Part shown: piece after piece, positions 24,710-32,391 of the stretch
Position numbering within the stretch: position 1 is the first letter of the stretch
Layout: each line of letters starts with the position of its first letter
Origin: Streptomyces natalensis ATCC 27448
GTDB lineage: Bacteria; Actinomycetota; Actinomycetes; Streptomycetales; Streptomycetaceae
NCBI RefSeq assembly: GCF_000935125.1
Contig: NZ_JRKI01000016.1
Span: 1-43,000 of the forward strand
Reading direction: 5' to 3'
Length of the DNA stretch: 43,000 nt
Notes under the pieces: model-generated
Told to the model about the DNA's origin: nothing
The model's database searches: none
What the model saw: only the letters and a program-made list of their open reading frames with translations
Made by a program: the position numbers and the translations under genes

Positions 24710-26215
24710 GTGCTTGCGCAGTCGCCGCGAGGCTGCGAACAGTGCGGCTGCCGACTGAGCCAGTACAACTCTGGGACGCTGTGCTCGGCCTGCGTTCGCT
24801 CCCGCACCCTGAACCAACACGCCCTCTCCGTTCCAGAACGCGTGTGGCGCAACCAAGAGATCCAACAAGCCCTAGCTTCCTGGGACTTCGGCACGGCCAC
24901 CCGTCTGATCCGCCAGCAGGGGTCGCTGCGTCAAGACGACATTGCCCATCTGACGGGCCTGAGCCAGGCGTTCCTCTCCATGCTTGAGTCAGGGCATCGC
25001 CGTCTCACCAACATCGACAAGATCGTCGAGTTCCTCACTGGTCTCGGCGTTCCCCCCGAACTGGCCCCGCTCCCGCTTCCCCGCCCCCTCCGTCCCTCCC
25101 GGGACCTGTACTCCGGCGATCTCGACCCGGCCTTGCCATGGACGGCGAGTCGTATGGTGACGGCGTTAGGCACTGCAGTTGGAGGGAGCGCGATGGACCG
25201 CCGACGGTTCCTTGCGGTGAGCGGCCTGGCGCTCACCGCCTTCGTGCACCACTGGAGCACTGCCGAAGCGGAACCGCTCGTCCGCGCCGCGGAGGGCAGC
25301 CGGCTCACGCACGAGCTCCTCGACAGCCTCCAGGGGACCACGGACAACCTGCGCAGTATGGACGCGAGCGCAGGCAGCGGCACGTTGGCCGACCTCGGCA
25401 ATGCTCATCTGCTACTCCTCAAGCGACTCGTTGAGCAGGCTTCCTACGACAAGGACACGGGGCAGCGACTCGCTGCGATCATCGCGGACACCGCCATCCA
25501 GACAGGATGGTTCACCTTCGACTCTGGAGATCGAGACCGAAGCCCTACCTACCTGTTCGCTGCACTCCGCGCCGCAAAGGCATCCGGCGACGTGCGGCTC
25601 GGCGTCGGAGCTCTCTCCTACCTGGCCATCCACGGCTACTCCACGGGTGCACCACGCGATGCGGTTACCGCAGCGCGAGGTGCTCGCGAGAAGATCAAGC
25701 ACCTCGGTGCCCCGGCCCTGGAGGCAATGCTGCTGACGCGGCAAGCCCGGGGGCACGCAAAGCTCGGCGAACGGCAGGAGGTATTCACCGCGCTAGGTCA
25801 GGCAGCTGAACTGTGCGCTCAAGGACGTACCGAACGCGATCCCCACTGGTTGTACTGGATCAACGAAGGTGAGATCCACGGCCAAGCCGGCAGCTGCTAC
25901 CTCGATCTGGGTGAGCCGCAGAGAGCCGTCACGAGCTTCACGCACGCGCATGACTCGCTCAACCCCTCAGACCAGCGCACGCGGGCCCTGTTTCTGTCAC
26001 GGGCCGCGTCTGCTCTCGTTCGGCAAGGGGACGCGGAAGCAGGGTGTGACACCGCGCACCGGGCTCTCGACCTGGCCGAGCAGCTCCAGTCCGCGCGCCT
26101 CAACGAGCACGTTGAGGCGATGCTCAGCGACCTCGAAGCGGTGAGAGACGCCACATACGCTCAAGATCTACTGGACCGTGCCGCCGCCGTGACGGGAGCG
26201 AGGAATCGCACGTGA
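24710..26215 (+). CDS. Cys-motif XRE regulator with long TPR-like domain
   Basis: GGGGGAGG before the GTG at 24710 fixes the start. The 501-residue protein opens with a small Cys module (CEQCGCRLSQYNSGTLCSAC, possibly zinc binding). An XRE helix-turn-helix follows (LRQDDIAHLTGLSQAFLSML, then ESGHRRLTNIDKIVEFL). About residues 165-500 form a helical repeat domain typical of Streptomyces XRE-TPR regulators (AAIIADTAIQTGWFTFDSGD, LGVGALSYLAIHGYSTG, GEIHGQAGSCYLDLGEPQRA). It carries a buried Tat-like RRRFLAVSGLALTAF stretch at about 163-178, usual in this family. The HAD gene overlaps its stop (GTGA), so they are co-translated. It probably controls the island that it heads, perhaps in response to a bound ligand. 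Confidence 0.85.
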   Translation: MLAQSPRGCEQCGCRLSQYNSGTLCSACVRSRTLNQHALSVPERVWRNQEIQQALASWDFGTATRLIRQQGSLRQDDIAHLTGLSQAFLSMLESGHRRLTNIDKIVEFLTGLGVPPELAPLPLPRPLRPSRDLYSGDLDPALPWTASRMVTALGTAVGGSAMDRRRFLAVSGLALTAFVHHWSTAEAEPLVRAAEGSRLTHELLDSLQGTTDNLRSMDASAGSGTLADLGNAHLLLLKRLVEQASYDKDTGQRLAAIIADTAIQTGWFTFDSGDRDRSPTYLFAALRAAKASGDVRLGVGALSYLAIHGYSTGAPRDAVTAARGAREKIKHLGAPALEAMLLTRQARGHAKLGERQEVFTALGQAAELCAQGRTERDPHWLYWINEGEIHGQAGSCYLDLGEPQRAVTSFTHAHDSLNPSDQRTRALFLSRAASALVRQGDAEAGCDTAHRALDLAEQLQSARLNEHVEAMLSDLEAVRDATYAQDLLDRAAAVTGARNRT

Positions 26216-26931
26216 CCGACAACCAACAGACCCTCGTTCTCTGGGACATTGACCGTACGCTGCTCTACGTCGGTGGCATCGATCGTCAGGTGTACCGCGA
26301 AGCCTTCGCCGAAGTCGTCGGCCGCCCAGCCGAACACTTGCCGGCTCGCGGTACGGGCGTCACCATGCCCCTCGCGATCCGATCGCTGCTCCTGGACAAC
26401 GGCGTGCCCGAGGCAGCCGTCCCTGACCTGTTGCCGCGCATCGTGGACTTGCTGCCCAAACGGCTCGCGGCCCACAGCGAAGACCTACGGCAGCAAGGGG
26501 TTCTCATGCCCGGCGCGAGGGCCGCGCTCCAAGCCGTCCACGACCACCCGCGCTTGGTGCCGACGGCCGTCACGGGGAATCTCAAGCCGAATGCGCTGCT
26601 AAAGCTCGCGGCCTTCGACCTCGACGGCTACCTCGATACCGAGATCGGCGGATTCGCCTCCGACGACGACCATCGGCCCGCGCTCGTGAGCATCGCACAG
26701 GGACGCGCGCAGGCCAAGCACGGGACGGCCTTCACGCGTTCGAACACGGTGATCATCGGGGACTCCCTTGAGGATGTCCGCACGGGCCTTGAGGGCGGCG
26801 CCTCGGTTCTCGGTGTGCCCTCGGGCAAGACCTCCGCACAGGACCTCAAGGAAGCGGGGGCCGATGTTGTTCTCGACAGCCTGGAAAACGTACAGCAGCT
26901 GGTGGCTGCGATCGCTTCCGTCACACCCTGA
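26212..26931 (+). CDS. HAD-family hydrolase
   Basis: The 239-residue protein has HAD motif I in LWDIDRTLL (nucleophile D12, acid D14), motif II in TAVTGNLKPNA, motif III Lys near QAKHGT and motif IV GDSLEDVRTG. An alpha-helical cap between motifs I and II points to the phosphoglycolate phosphatase-like subgroup. The GTG start overlaps the stop of the regulator gene (GTGA), so the two are made together. Its substrate is likely a small phosphorylated metabolite of the island's pathway; this is inference from position. Confidence 0.85.
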   Translation: MTDNQQTLVLWDIDRTLLYVGGIDRQVYREAFAEVVGRPAEHLPARGTGVTMPLAIRSLLLDNGVPEAAVPDLLPRIVDLLPKRLAAHSEDLRQQGVLMPGARAALQAVHDHPRLVPTAVTGNLKPNALLKLAAFDLDGYLDTEIGGFASDDDHRPALVSIAQGRAQAKHGTAFTRSNTVIIGDSLEDVRTGLEGGASVLGVPSGKTSAQDLKEAGADVVLDSLENVQQLVAAIASVTP

Positions 26932-26962
26932 ACAGGCACCCCTCGTCTGGAGAGCGACAGTC

Positions 26963-26993
26963 CTGTCAGGCCCATACGCCGCGGGTCTACACT
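26963..26993 (+). promoter_or_regulatory. Leaderless-type promoter for the second HAD gene
   Basis: CTGTCA (26963-26968) and TACACT (26988-26993) are spaced 19 bp apart, and only seven bases separate TACACT from the ATG at 27001. There is no Shine-Dalgarno sequence. This spacing predicts transcription starting at the A of the start codon, as in known actinobacterial leaderless mRNAs. Confidence 0.55.
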
Positions 26994-27000
26994 GCCGATC

Positions 27001-27660
27001 ATGACGCAGAGCCCTGTCGAGCTGGTGATCTTCGATTGTGACGGCGTACTGGTGGACAGCGAGCGGATATGCGTCAAAGTTGACGCGATGATCATGGCTG
27101 ACCTGGGATGCGCGTTCACCGAGGAAGAGATCATCGAGAAGTTCGTCGGCTCGTCTACCGAGGTCTACACAGCCGCCGTAGAGGAACAGCTTGGACGGCG
27201 TCTGGAGAAGGACTGGCTGCAGCAATACGAGCATCTGTACCAGGCGGCCTTCGACGCGGAACTGACCGCTGTCGATGGCGTCGCAGAAGCCCTGAGCAGC
27301 CTCACCACACCCGTCTGCGTCGCATCGAACACACACCACGCCGGCATCCGGAGAAACCTGGAGATCGCCGCGCTGAGGGACCACTTCGAGGAGCGCATCT
27401 TCAGCGCAGACGATGTCCCCCGAGGCAAGCCTGCCCCCGACCTCTTCCTGCACGCTGCTCGCTCCATGGGCGCGGAGCCCGAGCGGTGCGCGGTGATCGA
27501 GGACAGCGCGTACGGAGTTCAGGCAGCACGTGCCGCCGGCATGCAGGCCTTCGGCTACTGCGGCGGCCTCACACCGGCCACGCGACTGGAAGGCCCAGGC
27601 ACCACCCTGTTCGACGATATGCGCGACCTACCCAAGCTGCTGGCCACCCCTACGCACTGA
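27001..27660 (+). CDS. HAD-family hydrolase (phosphoglucomutase/phosphatase-like)
   Basis: The 219-residue protein has motif I FDCDGVLVDSE (D10, D12 region), motif II VCVASNTHHAGIRRN, motif III K in PRGKPAPDLFL and motif IV IEDSAYGVQAA. This is the beta-phosphoglucomutase-like HAD subgroup, which includes sugar-phosphate phosphatases and phosphomutases. The promoter appears leaderless. It ends at a bidirectional hairpin facing TyrS. In the island it may dephosphorylate a sugar or an aminoalcohol intermediate (inference). Confidence 0.86.
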   Translation: MTQSPVELVIFDCDGVLVDSERICVKVDAMIMADLGCAFTEEEIIEKFVGSSTEVYTAAVEEQLGRRLEKDWLQQYEHLYQAAFDAELTAVDGVAEALSSLTTPVCVASNTHHAGIRRNLEIAALRDHFEERIFSADDVPRGKPAPDLFLHAARSMGAEPERCAVIEDSAYGVQAARAAGMQAFGYCGGLTPATRLEGPGTTLFDDMRDLPKLLATPTH

Positions 27661-27770
27661 ACTTCAGCAGTGCCTCGCAGGCAATCGGACCGGCCGCTAC
27701 GCCATTCACGACCGGTCCGCGGGTTATTGCCGACGGGCCTGCTTGCTCACGGTAGCCGTAGCCAGGGTGC

Positions 27771-27798
27771 GTGAGCCGGAGGTACTCCTCCGGCTCAC
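27771..27798. terminator. Bidirectional terminator between HAD and TyrS genes
   Basis: GTGAGCCGGAGG (27771-27782) pairs over 12 bp with CCTCCGGCTCAC (27787-27798) around TACT. It lies between convergent genes. A weaker GGACCGG/CCGGTCC pair is found at about 27687-27719. Confidence 0.8.
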
Positions 27799-27825
27799 GG
27801 CTGAGCTTCCATCTCCCGGGCCGCT

Positions 27826-29094
27826 TCAGGCCCCGGTGACCTCGATCGCCGCCAGGTTCTTCTTGCCCCGGCGAAGCACCAGCCAGCGTCCGTGCAACAG
27901 CTCGTCAGCCGTGGCCACCGTGTCCTCGGAGGCCACCTTCACGTTGTTCACATAGGCGCCGCCCTCTTTCACGGTGCGGCGGGCGGCCGACTTGCTTGCC
28001 ACAAGGCCAACCTCCGCGAACAGATCGGTCACCAGGCCGAGTTCGCTCACCTTGGTGTTCGGGAGCTCGGAGAGCGCAGCGGCCAGTGTCGCCTCGTCGA
28101 GGTCGGCGAGCTTGCCCTGTCCGAAGAGCGCCTTCGACGCCGCGATCACCGCGGCGCACTGGTCGGCGCCGTGCACCAGCGTGGTCAGCTCCTCGGCGAG
28201 CGCACGCTGCGCGGTACGGGCTTGCGGTCGCTCCTCGGTCACCTTCTCCAACTCCTCAAGCTCCTCGCGGGTCTTGAAGGAGAGGATGCGCATGTATCGG
28301 GAGATGTCCTGGTCGTCGGTGTTCAGCCAGAACTGGTAGAACGCGTACGGAGTGGTCATCTCCGGGTCAAGCCACAGCGTGCCGGTCTCTGTCTTGCCGA
28401 ACTTGGTGCCGTCCGCCTTCGTCAACAGTGGCGTCGCGAGCGCGTGCACCTCGGCGTGCGGCTCCATGCGGTGGATCAGATCCAGGCCGGCCGTGAGGTT
28501 GCCCCACTGGTCGCTGCCGCCTGTCTGGAGGGTGCAGCCGTACCGCCGGTACAGCTCCAGGAAGTCCATACCCTGGAGCAACTGGTAGCTGAACTCCGTG
28601 AAGCTAATGCCCTGGTCGGACGCCAGGCGCTGGGCGACCGAGTCCTTGGTGAGCATCTTGTTCACCCGGAAGTGCTTTCCGATGTCCCGCAGGAACCCGA
28701 TCACGGTCAGGCCCGAGGTCCAGTCCAGGTTGTTGACCATGGTCGCCGCATTGTCGCCCTCAAAGGAGAGGAACGGCTCGATCTGCGCGCGCAGCCGGGT
28801 CACCCACTGGGCGATGGTCTCCGGGTCGTTCAGGGTGCGCTCGGCGGTCGGTCGAGGGTCACCGATATGGCCGGTCGCACCGCCCACGAGTGCCAGCGGC
28901 CGGTGCCCGGCCTGCTGGAGCCGGCGAAGGGTGAGCACCTGGACGAGGTGGCCCACGTGCAGGCTGGCCGCGGTCGGGTCAAAGCCGCAATAGAACGTGA
29001 CGGGACCATCCGCGAGAGCCTTGCGCAGTGCGTCCTGGTCAGTGGCATGGGCGATCAGCCCGCGCCACTGGAACTCGTCGACGATGGCCGTCAC
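27826..29094 (-). CDS. tyrS: Tyrosyl-tRNA synthetase
   Basis: The GTG at 29094 has AGGAGA upstream; the longer frame to 29214 is promoter DNA. The 422-residue enzyme is a class I synthetase that charges tRNA-Tyr. Tyr-binding [17 protein letters not shown] holds the HIGH-type motif (H46-V-G-H49). The specificity helix [17 protein letters not shown], the GGSDQWGN site and the KFGKT version of KMSKS (near residue 230) follow. The C-terminal S4 RNA-binding domain ([17 protein letters not shown]) is complete. Placement beside a decarboxylase/glycosyltransferase operon rather than with core genes suggests an extra copy for self-resistance or for tyrosine-dependent metabolism. Whether the genome has a second tyrS cannot be seen. 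A possible -10 (TACACT) is at 29142-29137. Confidence 0.93.
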   Translation of the reverse strand: MTAIVDEFQWRGLIAHATDQDALRKALADGPVTFYCGFDPTAASLHVGHLVQVLTLRRLQQAGHRPLALVGGATGHIGDPRPTAERTLNDPETIAQWVTRLRAQIEPFLSFEGDNAATMVNNLDWTSGLTVIGFLRDIGKHFRVNKMLTKDSVAQRLASDQGISFTEFSYQLLQGMDFLELYRRYGCTLQTGGSDQWGNLTAGLDLIHRMEPHAEVHALATPLLTKADGTKFGKTETGTLWLDPEMTTPYAFYQFWLNTDDQDISRYMRILSFKTREELEELEKVTEERPQARTAQRALAEELTTLVHGADQCAAVIAASKALFGQGKLADLDEATLAAALSELPNTKVSELGLVTDLFAEVGLVASKSAARRTVKEGGAYVNNVKVASEDTVATADELLHGRWLVLRRGKKNLAAIEVTGA

Positions 29095-29229
29095 GGTCCT
29101 GTGTCTCCTAGAGTCGCGTGTGTCAGTGTGGCGGCCAGTGTAGTGGTCCAGGCTGCCATCCGTGTTTGTACTGGTCAGCGGCCATTTACGTGCAGTGACC
29201 GGGTCGCCGCACACCCGGAGCGTCCTGGT

Positions 29230-30372
29230 TCACGCCGTCCCCAACCATACGTCGAGTAGTCGACCGATCACAGCCTCGCTGTGATCACGATAATCACGCA
29301 CGAGTGCTTTGCCGCCGGCCACGAGTCGGGTACGGAGCGCGGGATCATGATCGATCTCGTCGATGATCTGCCCGAAATCCCGTGCGGCCCGCTCGATGTC
29401 GTTGGGAGAAACCAGGGGATACAGCACATTGCCTTCGAGCTCGTAGCCGGCGATCGGTGGCGGAGAGACGAACATCGCGGCATTCCCCAGCTCAGGCAGG
29501 CTGCCTATTCGGTGAGCCACGACAGGTACTCCTGACTCCATTGCTTCAAGCGCAACTCGTGGAAGACCTTCCGGACCGAGGGACGGTATGAGCAGGATCC
29601 TGGTGCGGTTGTAAATCGCGGTGGGGTCCGGGCTGAAGGAGGCCACTTGGACGATCGCGGAGGGCGGTGCGTACGGCGGGACGTCGGGCCAGGTCTCCAC
29701 GACCAGGTATGCGTCGCTGGGGCGCTGACGAATGAGTGCGTCCCAGACACGCCGGCCCTTGATGGGGTGGTGGTTGATCAATGTCAGGGATCGTCCCGCC
29801 GCGCCTACGGGCGTCGGGCTGACTCGTCGCTCGGGAAGGAGGTTAGGGAGCACCTGCGCCGGCACGCCGGTCTGGCTGTGAAAGGCGTCGGCGATCGTCT
29901 GGCTGACCGCGTGCACACTGGCCTGCCGCATCAGATCGTAGTAACCCCGGACCTCGTCGGCGGCGTGGTCATGGCTTGTGGGGTAAAGCTGGTCGGTCAC
30001 GAGCACTGCTACATGCCGACCACTCGCGAGGCATTCGTCCAGCACGGCACGATGCGCTTCGTTGAGCCGGACCGCGCAGGAGTTGAGCAGGATCACGTCG
30101 GGGTCCAGCTCCTTCAGAAGATCTTGAAGCGCCTGCCGGTACGCGCTCGCTGACCCCGGGGCACCGATGAAAGCTTCGTGGACAGTACAACCCTGGACTG
30201 TCCGGGTTCTGCGTTCGATTCCGGGATTCCTGTGTTGGGCGATGCAGGCGAGGCTGGCTGGGTGCCCTCGGCGCTTGACGCGTTGCAGTAGCTCGCGGAC
30301 TTGAAGGAACAGGCCATTGGTGAAGCCCTCGCGGGTGAAGTCGTCGAGGCTCACGAAGACGGTGCCGGGCAT
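29230..30372 (-). CDS. GT4-like glycosyltransferase (GT-B fold)
   Basis: The ATG at 30372 gives a 380-residue product (MPGTVFVSLDDFTREGFTNG); the frame upstream to 30693 lies within the kinase gene and is rejected. The N-terminal half has Rossmann-like elements (VILLNSCAVRLNEAH, HVAVLVTDQLYP) and the C-terminal half the donor-binding region. There PEGLPRVALEAMESGVPVV contains the E-x7-E pattern of GT4 retaining transferases. It probably moves a sugar from a nucleotide donor to a small acceptor. It begins 4 bp after the APH-type kinase stop, so it is the fifth coupled gene of the operon that starts with DUF4254. Confidence 0.78.
   Translation of the reverse strand: MPGTVFVSLDDFTREGFTNGLFLQVRELLQRVKRRGHPASLACIAQHRNPGIERRTRTVQGCTVHEAFIGAPGSASAYRQALQDLLKELDPDVILLNSCAVRLNEAHRAVLDECLASGRHVAVLVTDQLYPTSHDHAADEVRGYYDLMRQASVHAVSQTIADAFHSQTGVPAQVLPNLLPERRVSPTPVGAAGRSLTLINHHPIKGRRVWDALIRQRPSDAYLVVETWPDVPPYAPPSAIVQVASFSPDPTAIYNRTRILLIPSLGPEGLPRVALEAMESGVPVVAHRIGSLPELGNAAMFVSPPPIAGYELEGNVLYPLVSPNDIERAARDFGQIIDEIDHDPALRTRLVAGGKALVRDYRDHSEAVIGRLLDVWLGTA
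29266..29286. promoter_or_regulatory. Perfect 9-bp palindrome in the end of the GT4 gene
   Basis: GATCACAGC (29266-29274) and GCTGTGATC (29278-29286) flank CTC. It overlaps the last codons of the glycosyltransferase and lies about 120-145 bp upstream of the TyrS -10 candidate. It contains ATCAC/GTGAT half-sites like those at 24634 and 34820. It may be a regulator site for tyrS or a hairpin. Confidence 0.4.
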
Positions 30373-30376
30373 GGCG

Positions 30377-31330
30377 TTACTCCTTGTGGGCCGCGGCGGC
30401 GGCGAAGAAATCGAGCAAGGTCCAGAGCCGGGTGGCGATCGGGCTGCCGGCCGAGGGCGGGCCGCTGACGCTGAGTGGACTCGGGGAGAGCATTTTGAGG
30501 CTGGCGATCGCTGAGTACAGATCGAATATGCGTTGCCGAATGGGGCCGACGCACAGTGGCGCGGCAACTCGTTCGATGCAGTCCGCCTCCGGTCCACGGG
30601 CCAAAAGGCCGGCGCGAGCGACGCCGAGGGGGTATAGGGCGTCACCGAACCCGAGCTCGTCGAGGTCGACGATCGCCGTGACTCTCCCGCCATCCACCAG
30701 CACGTTCTGGTGGGTGGCGTCGATCAGGTAGGGCAACGGATCGATGCGATCGAACTCGGGGCGTAGCTCGCGGATGGTTCTGCGGATTTCTCCGATGGCC
30801 GGCCTCTGCCGCTGCGAGGGCGTCAGCTGATCGATTGCGCCGGTGAAGTACTCCCAGAGCACGTCCGACCAGCGGGAGTGGCAGCGCAGGTCGCTGTAGC
30901 TGGCGATGCCGCCGTATCCGGGACCGGGCGGAAGCCCGCTCATGCGGTGTCGGATGTCGAGCAGGTCGTCGGCAACGGTGTGCTTTTCCGCGGCCTTAAG
31001 GTTGGCGTAGACGTTGCAGAGATCATCCCCTGGGGCTTGCTCAAGGAGCATGATTGGCCAGGGCAGTACGGTCCCGGTGAGGTCCATGGACAGTACGCGG
31101 GGGACGGGCACTCCTACCCGAGCGAGCTGGCGCCGCCAATACGCGAATCCCGCGAAGCACTCGGCGCGGTCGTGTCGAGTGATCCGTGCAATCACGGACT
31201 CACCGGACTTCAGCCCCACCGTGAACACGAAGTGGCTGCGGCCCATCGAGATTCGGCGGGCGGCCACGGCCTCTTGGCGCAGGCACCGACTGGCCGCTTT
31301 CAGGGCTTCCTGCTCTGTGGGGGGCTTCAT
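30377..31330 (-). CDS. APH-type small-molecule kinase
   Basis: From the ATG at 31330, which overlaps the GT9 stop (ATGA), the product is 317 residues. It has an N-lobe ATP site (SHFVFTVGLKSGESVIARI), hinge-like PWPIMLLEQAPGDDLCN, catalytic loop IDATHQNVLVD and the metal-binding AIVDLDELGFGDAL. The usual HGD of APH enzymes reads IDATHQN, so the catalytic His-Gly-Asp is altered while the Asn and the later Asp are kept. Candidates include kinases for sugars, aminoalcohols or antibiotics. In this operon it may phosphorylate a glycosylated intermediate or inactivate the product for self-protection. Confidence 0.72.
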   Translation of the reverse strand: MKPPTEQEALKAASRCLRQEAVAARRISMGRSHFVFTVGLKSGESVIARITRHDRAECFAGFAYWRRQLARVGVPVPRVLSMDLTGTVLPWPIMLLEQAPGDDLCNVYANLKAAEKHTVADDLLDIRHRMSGLPPGPGYGGIASYSDLRCHSRWSDVLWEYFTGAIDQLTPSQRQRPAIGEIRRTIRELRPEFDRIDPLPYLIDATHQNVLVDGGRVTAIVDLDELGFGDALYPLGVARAGLLARGPEADCIERVAAPLCVGPIRQRIFDLYSAIASLKMLSPSPLSVSGPPSAGSPIATRLWTLLDFFAAAAAHKE

Positions 31331-32391
31331 GGCAGGAGCAATTCTGTTGCCGCGAGCGGGATAACGCTGAGGCTGGCGTAGCCACGGAAGAATGCCCAGG
31401 TCGTCTCGAAGTCGTCGGTGCTGACGATCAGGCCGGGGACGCCGAGGTAACCCGCGAGGTGGCCCAGGCCGCTGTCGCACCCCACGAAAAGACGGCATGA
31501 CAGGAGGCGGGTGACCATCTCGGGAAGGTCTGCCCGTACGTAGGTCAGGTCGTCGCCGAGGTAGTCCTGGGTGTCAGGGCCGCCGAGGATCTGGACTTCG
31601 CCGTGTGCTGCAACCTGGCTCAGGAGCCGTCGGGCCGACTGTCGCGGCAGCGGGGTGCTGGAACGCGCATCGAGCTGGCAATACACCACGTCTTCTTGGC
31701 CACTGGGCGTTGGAGCTGCACGGAGGGGAAGCGGCGGCACTCGGTGGCGGACTCGTCCCCCGAAGGTGTCAGTCACGGCGTGGTTGAACCGGTCAAGCCA
31801 CGGGAGGCTCCATGAAGACCGGGCGAAGATCGCGTCGCCACTGATCGCTTCGCTGGGCGAAGGGACGTAGCTCACTCGCCCGCATGCAAACACCTCGACA
31901 ACTTCGGCGAGGATGGGCGAACCGGTGACGGCGACTGATGCTATGGCGTTGTCGCGGCAGTAGTGCTCCAGGCCGGTGACGATGCCCAGGGCATCGCCGA
32001 GACGATTGTGCCGGGCGAACCGCATCACGGACCCGCCGGGGAGCGTCGTCGGCGGTGCCTTGTCCGCCTCGGACGGAAGTCTTGCCGCGTCCGCGAGTTG
32101 TTCGCTTAGGCAGCGCAGCCCACGTTGGCCGCAGCGCCAAGTCCGTGGAACCGCCGGGATATCCGCAGCGGGCTTCCCGTGGGCATCGACAAAGCGCACC
32201 TCATCGAATCCGAATTCCTCGATGAGTTCACCGATCGCCGGTGGCCCGCTCACCTCGACTTGAGATAGTCCGTGTCTCCGGGCGTAGGAGGCCAGGCCAG
32301 CCGTCAACTCGACGCAGTCGCGGATAGGGAGGTCGGCGGCGGAGAAGTGCGTCGGCAGCTCTTCTCGTCCGTTGATCGATGGTCCGTTCAC
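31327..32391 (-). CDS. GT9 / heptosyltransferase-like glycosyltransferase
   Basis: The GTG at 32391 overlaps the decarboxylase stop (GTGA). The 354-residue product has a GT-B layout. MRFARHNRLGDALGIVTGLE starts the central region, followed by EVQILGGPDTQDYL and SCRLFVGCDSGLGHLAGYLG near the C-terminus, the last matching the donor-site signature of heptosyltransferases (DSGxxHLA). The first 120 residues are less typical. GT9 enzymes move heptose or related sugars from ADP-sugars. In actinobacteria they appear in natural product clusters as well as envelope loci. DUF4254 genes are also known beside GT9 genes, which fits the operon here. Confidence 0.75.
   Translation of the reverse strand: MNGPSINGREELPTHFSAADLPIRDCVELTAGLASYARRHGLSQVEVSGPPAIGELIEEFGFDEVRFVDAHGKPAADIPAVPRTWRCGQRGLRCLSEQLADAARLPSEADKAPPTTLPGGSVMRFARHNRLGDALGIVTGLEHYCRDNAIASVAVTGSPILAEVVEVFACGRVSYVPSPSEAISGDAIFARSSWSLPWLDRFNHAVTDTFGGRVRHRVPPLPLRAAPTPSGQEDVVYCQLDARSSTPLPRQSARRLLSQVAAHGEVQILGGPDTQDYLGDDLTYVRADLPEMVTRLLSCRLFVGCDSGLGHLAGYLGVPGLIVSTDDFETTWAFFRGYASLSVIPLAATELLLP

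Noticed and set aside
29095..29229. T-box leader for tyrS
   Set aside because: The gap is too short, and no T-box sequence or stem I pattern is visible; actinobacterial T-boxes mostly regulate ileS by translation.
27892..29259. 455-codon forward frame opposite tyrS
   Set aside because: It is a high-GC shadow of the tyrosyl-tRNA synthetase gene.
29266..29286. CRP-type binding site
   Set aside because: The half-sites are in TCACA...TGTGA order, the reverse of a CRP site, and Streptomyces Crp targets are not expected inside this gene end; kept only as a palindrome.
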